The position numbers were made by a program, and so were the translations under genes. The notes below the pieces were generated by a model. The model searched no databases, was not told the DNA's origin, and saw only the letters and a program-made list of their open reading frames with translations. DNA of 64,000 bases, taken from contig JADJLG010000001.1 in NCBI GenBank assembly GCA_016710235.1, positions 248,001-312,000 on the forward strand, given 5' to 3'. Below, piece by piece: positions 38,212 to 47,009 of the stretch. Numbering within the stretch: position 1 is the first letter of the stretch; each line of letters opens with the position of its first letter. The stretch is from Saprospiraceae bacterium. Lineage in GTDB: Bacteria; Bacteroidota; Bacteroidia; Chitinophagales; Saprospiraceae.

Positions 38212-39402
38212 TTATTTTTTAAGTACTAGACATGCGGCTAATTGAATGATGAAATCTGTCATGAGGATCTTTGCGTTTGCATTGCGATTGACCGCCACGA
38301 TTGCATCATCAATCAGATCCGAGATTTTTTCGATCTGCGGCTCTGACAAGCCATTAGAGAGTTTAAACACATAATCCAGCATATCGTTCTGGAACTCAAC
38401 CGGATGTAATACATTATTTTTCATTCTCAATGCCAGAGAAAGCATTTGCAATATGTATTTGAGTTGAGCATTCTGCTTATCTCGTCCGAGTGTACTGACT
38501 TTCTCCACCCATTCCATCATACCGACAGTTTGCCCGGTATATGCACTCCTAAAAAGTGCTTTAGTCAATTCCAGATAAGGGCTTTCTGTATCCCGGCTCC
38601 AATGCAAGGCTTGTGCGAGGTTATTGTCAGCAATCAACAAACATGTCCTTGCTTCAATCTCGCTGACATTTTGTGACCTTACAATATATTCGATGCAATG
38701 GTCTACATGAGGCAAATACATCGGATAGCGTTGTGCTCTTGATCTGATCGTTGGCAGTAGAGCAGATTCATTGTCAGTAGCCATGATAATATAACTATCT
38801 GCGGGTGGTTCCTCAAGGATTTTAAGAAGTTTGTTTCCCTCCTTTCCCAAATATTCGGGCAACCAAATGACAAAAACTTTCTTGTCCCCAAGGAATGCTT
38901 TCATGCTGAATTGTTCTTCAAAGGCCTCACATTCAGCTACCGTGATATTGGGAAGCTTCCCCTCCTTGTCTATCACGGAGACCCATTCCGTGACATTCAT
39001 ATAGGGGTTTTCAAAAAAGGCATCCCGCCATTGAGCATAAAAATCGAGTGAAACCGCTTTTGCGCCTATGGTGGGAAATGTAATGTGCAGATCCTGGTGT
39101 TTGAGGTCCCCCACTCTTTTGCAAGCCCGGCAATGCCCACAAGGAGCTGTCGGATTTGAACACAACAATGTCTGTGCAATGCTAAGCGCAGCGATCAACT
39201 GTCCACAACCGGTCTGGCCTCCCAAAACGAGAAAGTGGGGCATTCGCCCTTGTGCCATCAGGCTTGAAAAGCCATCCAGTAATTCACTCTGACCGGGCAG
39301 TGATCCAGACCAAAGCCGAACTCCTTCCACGAAGGGTTCTGATGGATGCTCCTGAATAGTTTCTGTATTGCTACCAAACAACATATCATGCAAAGATAGC
39401 AT
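38212..39402 (-). CDS. holB: DNA polymerase III delta-prime-like clamp-loader subunit
   Basis: The 396-residue AAA+ protein has a degenerate Walker A (GGQTGCGQLIAA, lacking the Lys-Ser/Thr), a four-Cys zinc site (CSNPTAPCGHCRACKR), a KLLKILEEPP element and the SRC-like IRSRAQR. These are features of the delta-prime subunit of the replication clamp loader, which does not hydrolyse ATP. The N-terminal 40 residues are a Bacteroidota extension. It is the first gene of the holB-ricT-lpdA operon, separated by 9 bases from ricT. Confidence 0.9.
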   Translation of the reverse strand: MLSLHDMLFGSNTETIQEHPSEPFVEGVRLWSGSLPGQSELLDGFSSLMAQGRMPHFLVLGGQTGCGQLIAALSIAQTLLCSNPTAPCGHCRACKRVGDLKHQDLHITFPTIGAKAVSLDFYAQWRDAFFENPYMNVTEWVSVIDKEGKLPNITVAECEAFEEQFSMKAFLGDKKVFVIWLPEYLGKEGNKLLKILEEPPADSYIIMATDNESALLPTIRSRAQRYPMYLPHVDHCIEYIVRSQNVSEIEARTCLLIADNNLAQALHWSRDTESPYLELTKALFRSAYTGQTVGMMEWVEKVSTLGRDKQNAQLKYILQMLSLALRMKNNVLHPVEFQNDMLDYVFKLSNGLSEPQIEKISDLIDDAIVAVNRNANAKILMTDFIIQLAACLVLKK

Positions 39403-39543
39403 ATGAAGAACTTAAAAAATCCAGCATTTAAAGAAATACACTTCATTATCGCAATTCTTTATAATATTTACATCAAAAATCCACTGAAATTTCTACAATA
39501 AAATTTTGGTGTTTTATGTAAACTAACAAAGTCCGTAATTTAA

Positions 39544-39687
39544 GGTGCCGCTTTTTTTAAAGCCGATATGCAATGGATTAAAAAAATGCTGGATGAAGCT
39601 TATACAATAATTGATATGGGGGATCCTCTAGGTCTAGGAATTAGTATATTTTATAATGCAGAAAAAAAATTGTTAGGATGGTTATAG
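39544..39687 (+). pseudogene. Remnant of a toxin C-terminus related to the 56.5 kb toxin
   Basis: A stop precedes this frame at 39541, and the translation starting GAAFFKADMQWIKK and ending EKKLLGWL is collinear with the last 50 residues of the toxin at 54877-56685 (for example YTIIDMGDPLG against YTIIDMGNPLG). Everything upstream of the toxin tail is missing. Its stop overlaps the ATG of the following immunity-like gene (ATGGTTATAG), the same order of toxin tail then immunity as in intact copies. It marks the left edge of the toxin island. Confidence 0.75.
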
Positions 39688-40115
39688 AGAATATTAAGAA
39701 AATTATATTAAATGAAAATAATGACTTCAATAGTTTATTATATAATTATAATATTATTGATTTCAATTATATTCAATATTCCCCTGCCGTTACCTTTACT
39801 TTATCAAATATCCATGCTCGTAAAATTATTAATATAACAATATATGGTGGATATGGAAAAATATTATTAGAAATATTCGATTTAAACACCTATGAGTTAC
39901 TTAGAGTGGGTAGAATTTTGTATTTTTCATGTGGAATTTCGACAGATTTATCGATGCATGCCAAATTAGAGCAATTTGGCGGCAATGATATTGCTGAGAG
40001 AATAAAAAACTGTTTTCATTATTTGAACACATTTAACAGTCCAATACTGGGAGCAATTTTTCGACTGTCCTACTGGTGTTCAGATCCATACCCTTGGGAT
40101 CCTAAGTATAAGTAA
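39678..40115 (+). CDS. Putative immunity protein (paralogue 1)
   Basis: This 145-residue cytoplasmic protein without signal peptide overlaps the toxin remnant in front of it. It shares its whole length with the next gene (KIINI, RILYFSCGIST against NILYSLCGISS, GGNDIAERI against GGNDLYERL) and has the C-terminal YW..DPxxxDPxYK pattern that also ends the immunity-like proteins at 56703. Position directly after a toxin tail, small size and paralogy support an immunity role; no named family was recognised. Confidence 0.7.
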   Translation: MVIENIKKIILNENNDFNSLLYNYNIIDFNYIQYSPAVTFTLSNIHARKIINITIYGGYGKILLEIFDLNTYELLRVGRILYFSCGISTDLSMHAKLEQFGGNDIAERIKNCFHYLNTFNSPILGAIFRLSYWCSDPYPWDPKYK

Positions 40116-40137
40116 ATGTATAAAAGAAATTACTAAG

Positions 40138-40575
40138 ATGGAAATAGAGAAAATAAAAAAGATTATTATCGAGGAAAATTCATTTGATAATTGCTTATTA
40201 TATAATTATCATATTATTAAATTTAAAGACTTTTCTTACATCCCTTCTGTTAGTATTAAATTGTCTAATATCCATTCGGGGAAAATTATTAATATATTAG
40301 TAACCGAAGGGCATGAGAAAATATATTTAGATGTATTAAATTTGAACTCGGATGAGCAACTAACAGTGGGCAATATATTGTATTCTTTATGTGGCATTTC
40401 ATCAGAGTTAGAAATTTCTGTGAAATTGGAGGAATATGGGGGCAATGATTTATACGAAAGATTAAGAAATTATTTACATTATTTAAACTCAATGGACTGT
40501 CCAAAATTGAAAGAGGTTTTTCAAACTCCATACTGGCATTTAGAACCTCCGCCCTACGATCCGTATGTAAAGTAA
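40138..40575 (+). CDS. Putative immunity protein (paralogue 2)
   Basis: Also 145 residues, a tandem paralogue of the preceding gene 22 bases downstream (EEYGGNDLYERLRNYLHYL, ending EPPPYDPYVK). Tandem immunity paralogues after a single toxin are common in polymorphic toxin loci, as protection against variant toxins. No signal peptide and no membrane segment. The 167 bases after it up to 40742 hold no gene; there the copied carrier sequence begins abruptly. Confidence 0.7.
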   Translation: MEIEKIKKIIIEENSFDNCLLYNYHIIKFKDFSYIPSVSIKLSNIHSGKIINILVTEGHEKIYLDVLNLNSDEQLTVGNILYSLCGISSELEISVKLEEYGGNDLYERLRNYLHYLNSMDCPKLKEVFQTPYWHLEPPPYDPYVK

Positions 40576-40742
40576 ACTTTCCTTAATCATTTGCGATTTA
40601 TCGCATGACTTGATCTCAAATGGAGCCTCTCACTCTAATCATATCAATATAGAGAAAAGGGACATCAAAGAACCTCAACCTGCTTTGGTCATTGGTTTGA
40701 AGTCTTCCAACATTAGATTCTAAATATCCAATACTTGTCCAA

Positions 40743-41435
40743 GGTTGGAGTAGCTGCCACCATAGCATTTGCTGTACTCATGCCGAAGCTCTCTGACCTG
40801 CAAAGCCTTGTAGAGGCAGCCAGTTCCATCGCAGCCGGAAATGTATTTTGGGGAGCGGTTGATATTATCACCACCATAGCGGGTTACGTCCCCTGGGGAA
40901 AGGTCTAGAAGAGTATAGGAGAGCTGGTGAAGGCTGTAGGGCCATTACGCAAATTTTATTTGGCTATAGACAAGTACGGCTCTGCAGGTATGGCCAAACT
41001 GAGAAAATACCTCAACGAAAAACGAGGTAGAGCCACCTACGAAGACGGAAAAGTAAAAATATCCAATCCCGATGGCACAAAAATTGATGCAGAGGATGTT
41101 GTAAGAGTTGCTAAAGTATTTAAAAGCCTTATACCAAAGATAATTTTAGGGATAACTTAGCAATTTTAACTGATGAAATACCTGCCAATTCCCAAGCACA
41201 TCATGTTTTTCCTCAACAAACAGATTTGGCACAATTTTTCCAATCCAAAGGAATTGATATTCATGATCCTTTGCATGGCACTTGGTGGCCTACTCCTGCA
41301 CATCAACAAAAAGGCATAGAGTATAATTTAAAATGGAAAGAATGGATTGATGAAAATGCCTTTACAAATAAAGAACAAGTCCTTAAAAAAGGACGAGAAC
41401 TGATGAAGGAATATGGATTTAAAGTAAATTTTTAA
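40743..41435 (+). pseudogene. Degenerate toxin copy: carrier 3' end plus AHH/HNH-type toxin
   Basis: Starting abruptly at 40743, the sequence copies the intact gene at 47010-48764 from its transmembrane segment onward. Lesions are an in-frame TAG at 40906-40908 (Trp to stop), loss of one A from an A5 run near 41122, and compensating indels near 41310. The seam (from 41055) and the AHH toxin domain (SQAHHVFPQQT, GTWWPTPAHQQ, ending YGFKVNF) are still recognisable. The signal peptide and about 350 upstream residues are missing, so the copy cannot be secreted or expressed as a toxin. Confidence 0.88.
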
Positions 41436-41438
41436 ACA

Positions 41439-41995
41439 ATGGATTTCTATAAAATTTATACTTCAGATAACAATAGTAACATTTGTTTTCAATGTGACGA
41501 AATAGATTATGACATGAGCTTGCAAATTTTATATGGTAAAGTTGATAATTCAAATAGAATATTTCAATTTTCTTATTACGGAGGAAAAATTTCACCGACA
41601 TTCTGCGTCCCTATGGATTCGTATATTTAATTTCAAGTAAATTGCAAAGGATACTAGATGATAATGAAATTAGCGGTTTCAAATTATATGACGCTGAATT
41701 GCGCAAAAAAATGGAAATAAGGACAGACTATAAAATATTAGGAATAACAGGGCGTTGTAATGATAGCTTACAAAGATCATTATGATATCATTCCAGTTCA
41801 AAACACATACTCTGGAATTTGGGCAAATTATTATACAAATAAAAAAATATATGGCTGGGATGGATCTGATATATTTATGGCATCTAACAATTTATTCACT
41901 ATTAATTACAGCTAAACTCCGCAAAACTACTATTAAAGGAGAAGATATCAAATTTACAAATTGAGAGCTTAAAAGATATTCTTGTTCCGATGTAA
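41439..41995 (+). pseudogene. Degenerate copy of the immunity gene at 48768
   Basis: The start MDFYKIYTSDNNSN and the spacing of 3 bases after the toxin stop are the same as in the intact gene at 48768-49325. An A6 run has become A5 near 41586, and further indels near 41710-41770 and at 41900-41960 scatter the reading frame. It is the immunity half of the decaying duplicate. Confidence 0.85.
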
Positions 41996-42416
41996 ATTAG
42001 ATGTTAATATACTTAACCAATATTTAAAAACCAGAGAATAGACTATATAGATTTATAATTTTTGCTGAAGTTCTTTACAGTTGGAAATTAATAATTACAG
42101 CGACCTGCTGTAATTATAGGAATAATTCAATACTACCATTAAATTAATAATGAATGTAGTAACGAAGTGCCCTCATCAGAAATATATCAGTTCATGAAAG
42201 AATGGGCAGAACAGCTTGAAAAGTGGAGAAGTCTTAATAACAATTCCAAATAGAATCCCAAAATCTAAAAGAACACTGAAATGCCACAAATATTTTTTAT
42301 ACTTGTCCATTGGTTTTCAATATTTTCGCATTGGAAGATTTCAATTAAATCGGACAGTTTAAGCTTGGTCGGTAGATGAGAATGTTGATTCTCTCTACCC
42401 TCTAAGGTTGAATAAT
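41996..42416 (+). other. Non-coding spacer with hairpin and a degenerate coding trace (first copy)
   Basis: This 421-base spacer is nearly identical to 49326-49746. It contains an inverted repeat at 42092-42116 (TAATTACAG, loop CGACCTG, CTGTAATTA) that probably ends the toxin-immunity transcript. A short coding-like trace (MKEWAEQLEKWRSLNNNSK before a stop) lies near 42195-42254. No intact gene is present. Confidence 0.6.
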
Positions 42417-42824
42417 AAAAATATCCAATCCCGATGGCACAAAAATTGATGCAGAGGATGTTGTAAGAGCTGGTATTACAAACTTAGAAGAGTTATTCAA
42501 AAACCCTTCTAAAATTTGGGGTAAGAAGCACACAGATCTAGATGATCTTTTAACAAGCAAAGGATGGAAAAATCTGAATATCAAGGAAATTCAGATGCTG
42601 TGCTTTATACATTTGATGGAGGGAAAGCAGGCAAAAGCTCAATAGTATTCAATTACCAGGGCAGCAGACATGAAAATGCTGTATATTATAAACTAGAAGG
42701 GGCGGAAATAGTGAAATTTACAGGTAAAAATACGAAAGTTATTGATAAAAGAACTTATGGCTCTTATGATAAAGAAACCTCTAGAATAATTGATGGACCA
42801 ACAGGTAAAATATTAAAATATTGA
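42417..42824 (+). pseudogene. Carrier-less toxin cassette, frameshifted copy (B1)
   Basis: The sequence begins exactly at the seam (KISNPDGTKIDAEDVVRA) with no start codon and a stop just upstream. It continues into a toxin domain (AGITNLEELFKNPSKIW..., YQGSRHENAVYYKLEG) and stops at 42822-42824. One A is missing from an A6 run (42568-42572) compared with the copy at 49747. From about 42743 to the end it diverges in sequence from that copy although the final IDGPTGK[IV]LK is kept. An immunity-like gene follows after 3 bases. As it stands it cannot be translated as a fusion. Confidence 0.8.
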
Positions 42825-42827
42825 TTT

Positions 42828-43304
42828 ATGGACTTTTTAAATGATACAATTCATCCGTTTCTTGGAACAAAAAATTTTCGTGTAGGTGCACATATGTATA
42901 TTTTAAATAATTTTCTTAAAAACATTTCAATTGAAAATAGAAAAATAGAACTTACTTATAATCAAATATTTATTACCTTATATAATGCTGTAACAGTTTC
43001 TATAAATATCTCAACTGGATGTATTTTTAGTATTTCCTTCTTCGGAATTTATTCAGGTAAAACAATACATGGCATTGGAATTGGTTCAAAAGTAAAAGAC
43101 TTGTTCAAAACAGGTTTTACAATTTGTACTGATGATGATGCTATTTTAATGGGCGAAAAATGTGAAGCTCCATTTAAATATATTTTCTATATAAACAATG
43201 AAGGACTTTTTATTCAAAACATAAACGATGTCCTTGAACATGAAATAACTGCGATAGTTACTGAATTGCCATTATATGATCTTGAGTTAACAGACTCTGT
43301 ATAA
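42828..43304 (+). CDS. Putative immunity protein of carrier-less cassette B1 (mosaic)
   Basis: This 158-residue cytoplasmic protein follows cassette B1 by 3 bases. Its last 80 residues (from GKTIHGIGIGSKVKDLF to the end PLYDLELTDSV) are nearly identical to those of the protein at 50164, but its first 75 are only weakly similar (MDFLNDTIHPFLGTKNF against MDLLNKTIHPYFGTKEF). The pattern suggests recombination within the gene. Immunity function is inferred from position. No known family was recognised. Confidence 0.75.
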   Translation: MDFLNDTIHPFLGTKNFRVGAHMYILNNFLKNISIENRKIELTYNQIFITLYNAVTVSINISTGCIFSISFFGIYSGKTIHGIGIGSKVKDLFKTGFTICTDDDAILMGEKCEAPFKYIFYINNEGLFIQNINDVLEHEITAIVTELPLYDLELTDSV

Positions 43305-43390
43305 AATTCATAATAATTACGCTATCAGCTTATATTTATTATGCTGCTAATACTATGTGAATTTCATATCGCTTACTTAATACCTCGAAA

Positions 43391-43782
43391 GGTGCAGTTT
43401 TCAAGTGAACTATATTAGGAAAGCATTATCCATGCTCCATGGATTGGTCAAGAATTTGATAGTATTTTCTAGAAGACCAAAGTACAATAGCCCTTAAGTA
43501 ATCAGTACAAGTTTAAAGATCACCATAGTATTTAGTTTGTAAGTTTTGCCAAGGTATCATAGGTTGTTATAGATGGCAAGTCAAATGGAAATAAAAAACC
43601 GTTAGATGTAATTACATATTATTTTGGAAACCGAATAGCCTTCCTTTGGTCTGAAGAATTCGAATTCACTATTGATTCAGATCATACATTGTATTTGGAT
43701 CTGAATTACAAAATTCCATTTGCAGGCGTTAACGTGTACCGGACGATCAAAATCAATAATTAAACATCTCAACAGAAACATC
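43391..43782 (+). repeat. Leader repeat, copy 1 (variant I)
   Basis: Start of a roughly 390-base leader found in front of all four carrier copies. It ends in a conserved in-frame stretch (FGNRIAFLWSEEFEF... to NVYRTIKINN) whose TAA lies 21 bases before the carrier ATG. In this copy the frame opens with ATA (IDGKSNGNKKPLDVIT), so no start codon is available. The last 200 bases are almost identical in all copies. The toxin promoter is likely inside. Confidence 0.7.
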
Positions 43783-45685
43783 ATGAAAAATATCATTCTT
43801 CACCTCTCCCTGGTGCTGCTGTGCCGGAACTTGGTCATAGCTCAATCCAACTATGTCCAACTGGCAGATATGTCAGGATACAATACGGGGACGGGCAACA
43901 TAGCGACATTGGCCGATGAAGCCAATGCAGCCCTGCCCGAAATCTACCGATCCTTCAAAGTCATTGACTTCGGGTACTATATCCATAACGGTGAGCAAGG
44001 CCTCACAGAAGAGATCATGGCCAACGCAGAGACACAAGCTGCGAGCGAAAGTCCATACTTCCTCCTTGTCGGAAAAGAAAGCAATCCGGAAGGCGTGCTC
44101 AATCGATTTACCGTCAAGCTCAAGATACCCTTAGTAGCCAACTGTCTGTCACAGGAAGATGTAGATATCAAGGCTCAGGAACTCGAGAATCTGCTGAATA
44201 ACGAAAACACAGGCCCTACTACTTATATCACCAATCTCGCTAAGGCCACGGCCGATCTGAGGGATTACTTCAGGTATATGACCGATAGCTGCTGTTACGC
44301 CGGCATATCTGGCTTTACGGGAGAAATGTGTAGCGGCATTATGTGCAATGTGCCATCGGATTTTTTAGCCCAATTCAATTTTACCAATGATGACCTTAAG
44401 TTTTTTAAATCTCATGATGAAATAGTTTGTAAGGCTTACAATTTGTACAACAACCCTGTAAAACTACATAGTTCAAAAAGAAGTAAAAAAGGCAATGATC
44501 AAAACGGCTATGCTTATGGCCAAGGATGCTTATTCTCTTTACTTTAACAGGATTAAAATCAGAGGCTCCCTGGATTTAGAATACTACTTCAGAGCAGGAG
44601 GACTAAGTGATTACTTGTTTCAATATGATCAGAAAAAAGCAAAGTACCATACTATTTTTAACAGCTTATACGAAGAATGCGGTGGTCTTGCCTTTGGTTC
44701 CCAATTGAATGCTATTGATTTCTTGATTGAACCACTTGCTGCCCTATCAGAGATAACCTGTCAGATAGCCGGACAGTTTGAAAGCTTCTTAAATACAATC
44801 AGAAATCTAAGTCGCGAAGACATACAATTAATTTGTTACGTCCTGGTTGGAGTAGCTGCCACCATAGCATTTGCTGTACTCATGCCGAAGCTCTCTGACC
44901 TGCAAAGCCTTGTAGAGGCAGCCAGTTCCATCGCAGCCGGAAATGTATTTTGGGGAGCGGTTGATATTATCACCACCATAGCGGGTTACGTCCCCTGGGG
45001 AAAGGTCTGGAAGAGTATAGGAGAGCTGGTGAAGGCTGTAGGGCCATTACGTAAATTTTATTTGGCTATCGACAAGTACGGCTCTGCAGGTATGGCCAAA
45101 CTGAGAAAATACCTCAACGAAAAACGAGGTAGAGCCACCTACGAAGACGGAAAAGTAAAAATATCCAATCCCGATGGCACAAAAATTGATGCAGAGGATG
45201 TTGTAAGAGCAAGTAAGATTTTGGATGATATTTATAATCTTCAAAAATCTGTAGTTGAAAAAAACAAAAATATTATTTCTAAAGCTTCTTCTAATGCCAA
45301 AGGTGCTTTTGGAGAGATTAGCTCTGATGTAGCTTTAACTGAAAAAGGGTTTAAACCATTGCATTCTAGAAAAACCTCAATAAATGATGGTTGGGGTGAA
45401 AAAGGTATCGATGGAGTTTTTGAAAAAAATGGTCATTATTATATAGTGGAAGCAAAATACAAAGGCACAGCGACTTTAAATTACGCTGCAGATGGAAAGC
45501 AAATGAGTGATCCTTGGATCAACGGAAGCAATAGATTGAGAATTGCTGTAGGAGATCAACCTACTGTAAATGCAATAAGAAATTCCGGTTACAGAAGAAT
45601 ATTGGCTGAAGCAGCACCCGATGGAACAATCGTCTATAAAGAGATGGATGCAGCCGCTAATGTAATTGGAAACTTTAACCCTTAA
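43783..45685 (+). pseudogene. Carrier-PoNe toxin gene broken by a one-base insertion
   Basis: The carrier begins with the signal peptide MKNIILHLSLVLLCRNLVIA and is collinear with the copies at 47010 and 51119. An extra A in the run at 44475-44479 (A5 instead of A4) shifts the frame, and the first frame ends at 44547. The downstream frame (44495 on) is intact: hydrophobic segment, seam, then about 155 toxin residues. The toxin has the PoNe DNase signature: GEKGIDGVFEKNGHYYIVEA, i.e. Asp...Glu-x-Lys of the PD-(D/E)xK fold, and KQMSDPWI. The following PoNi-type immunity gene is intact. Slippage on the A run or a sequencing error could restore the frame. Confidence 0.85.
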
Positions 45686-45688
45686 AAA

Positions 45689-46453
45689 ATGAGAGACAAA
45701 TTAAAAAATAAGGCTTATTTTGATAAAATGATTAATACCTTTAATGAGAGTATTGAAACCCAATTGAACTGGATCGAAATTGGAACCACACCTCAAGAAA
45801 GAATTAATTATGTAAAGCGTGGAATAGTACAAGATTATATTTGTTTGATACAATGCAAATATTCCAATAACTATGACTTAAACAGTTTAAAAGAAGATTT
45901 ACAAAAATGTATTAAAATATGCAATGAAAGTTGGGACGGCTTTTGGAATTACAATTTTAACGGTAAAAAATTAAATCAATATACCTTATCTGGTTACGAA
46001 GAAATGTTATCATTGTTATCATTAAGCCATTTATTAAATGTACTTAATGAGGATTTTCTAAAATTAGTTGAAGTAATAGACCGAGATGGAGTAAAAGATT
46101 ATTTATATGAATTTATCATTAGAGCAAAGTTCAAAAATAGGGAGGCAATATTAGAAGAAAGCTACCAAACTTTTTTCCATGTAAAGCATACTTTTGAAAA
46201 GCTACGTCTAGCCATTAATGAAACGGACAAAACTAAAGCTGAAAAATTAGTACAAGAATTTATTACCAAAGTTTGGTACACAAATCATAAAGAAGCTGGT
46301 TGGTATAATAGTCATAAAAGTAAACATGATATATATTGTGGTTATTGGAGTTTTGAAACTGCAGCAGTGGTAAAAATAATGGGTTTGGAAGATAGTAGCT
46401 TTATAGATTGCCAGTATTACCCAAAAGATTTGGTTCTTTTTGAAACGGAATAA
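45689..46453 (+). CDS. PoNi-type immunity protein (DUF1910/DUF1911)
   Basis: This 254-residue, mostly helical protein lies 3 bases after the PoNe toxin. Its N-terminus (MRDKLKNKAYFDKMI) fits DUF1910, and the end HKSKHDIYCGYWSFETAAVV with MGLEDSSFIDCQYYPKDL fits DUF1911, the two parts of PoNi proteins. PoNi proteins neutralise the cognate PoNe DNase. The gene looks intact although the toxin is frameshifted, which is expected if the immunity remains needed against siblings. Confidence 0.9.
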   Translation: MRDKLKNKAYFDKMINTFNESIETQLNWIEIGTTPQERINYVKRGIVQDYICLIQCKYSNNYDLNSLKEDLQKCIKICNESWDGFWNYNFNGKKLNQYTLSGYEEMLSLLSLSHLLNVLNEDFLKLVEVIDRDGVKDYLYEFIIRAKFKNREAILEESYQTFFHVKHTFEKLRLAINETDKTKAEKLVQEFITKVWYTNHKEAGWYNSHKSKHDIYCGYWSFETAAVVKIMGLEDSSFIDCQYYPKDLVLFETE

Positions 46454-46617
46454 CACCCGTTTTTTTCAATATTTGTATCAAAAAGGTCAGACATTTAGCA
46501 TGATAATTAATTCCCTTGTTCATCGGAGGTCGCTGTAAGGCAGAGGCGATGCAAGACTGAGTCACGATTTTAAACGAGGCTGAACTCAACTAAAAAGTAC
46601 TACACGATCCACTTGTA

Positions 46618-47009
46618 GGTGCAGTTTTCAAGTGAACTATATTAGGAAAGCATTATCCATGCTCCATGGATTGGTCAAGAATTTGATAGTATTTTCTAGA
46701 AGACCAAAGTACAATAGCCCTTAAGTAATCAGTACAAGTTTAAAGATCACCATAGTATTTAGTTTGTAAGTTTTGCCAAGGTATCATAGGTTGTTATAGA
46801 TGGCAAGTCAAATGGAAATAAAAAACCGTTAGATGTAATTACATATTATTTTGGAAACCGAATAGCCTTCCTTTGGTCTGAAGAATTCGAATTCACTATT
46901 GATTCAGATCATACATTGTATTTGGATCTGAATTACAAAATTCCATTTGCAGGCGTTAACGTGTACCGGACGATCAAAATCAATAATTAAACATCTCAAC
47001 AGAAACATC
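46618..47009 (+). repeat. Leader repeat, copy 2 (variant I)
   Basis: Nearly identical to 43391-43782, including the ATA-initiated in-frame trace. The preceding 160 bases (46454-46617) differ from copy 1 and hold no recognisable gene. The sequence GAACTCAACTAAAA before the repeat is shared with the copy at 54485, showing at least two upstream junction types. Confidence 0.7.

Noticed and set aside
30403..39536. AAAGTCCGTAAT shared between 30.4 kb (minus) and 39.5 kb (plus), possible element end
   Set aside because: A 12-base match is expected by chance many times in a window of this size.
43720..43782. Upstream extension of the carrier start (TTG, MQALTCTGRSK...)
   Set aside because: The ATG at 43783 and equivalents directly begins a signal peptide; the extension overlaps the conserved leader frame.
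43916..44171. Open frames MKPMQPCPKS... (+) and MISTSSCDRQ... (-) repeated in every carrier copy (also 47143, 51252, 55010)
   Set aside because: They recur only because the carrier DNA is duplicated; they overlap the carrier frame and have no independent support.
46401..46589. Minus-strand frame over the PoNi gene end and spacer
   Set aside because: Overlaps the PoNi 3' end in antisense and lacks any recognised domain.
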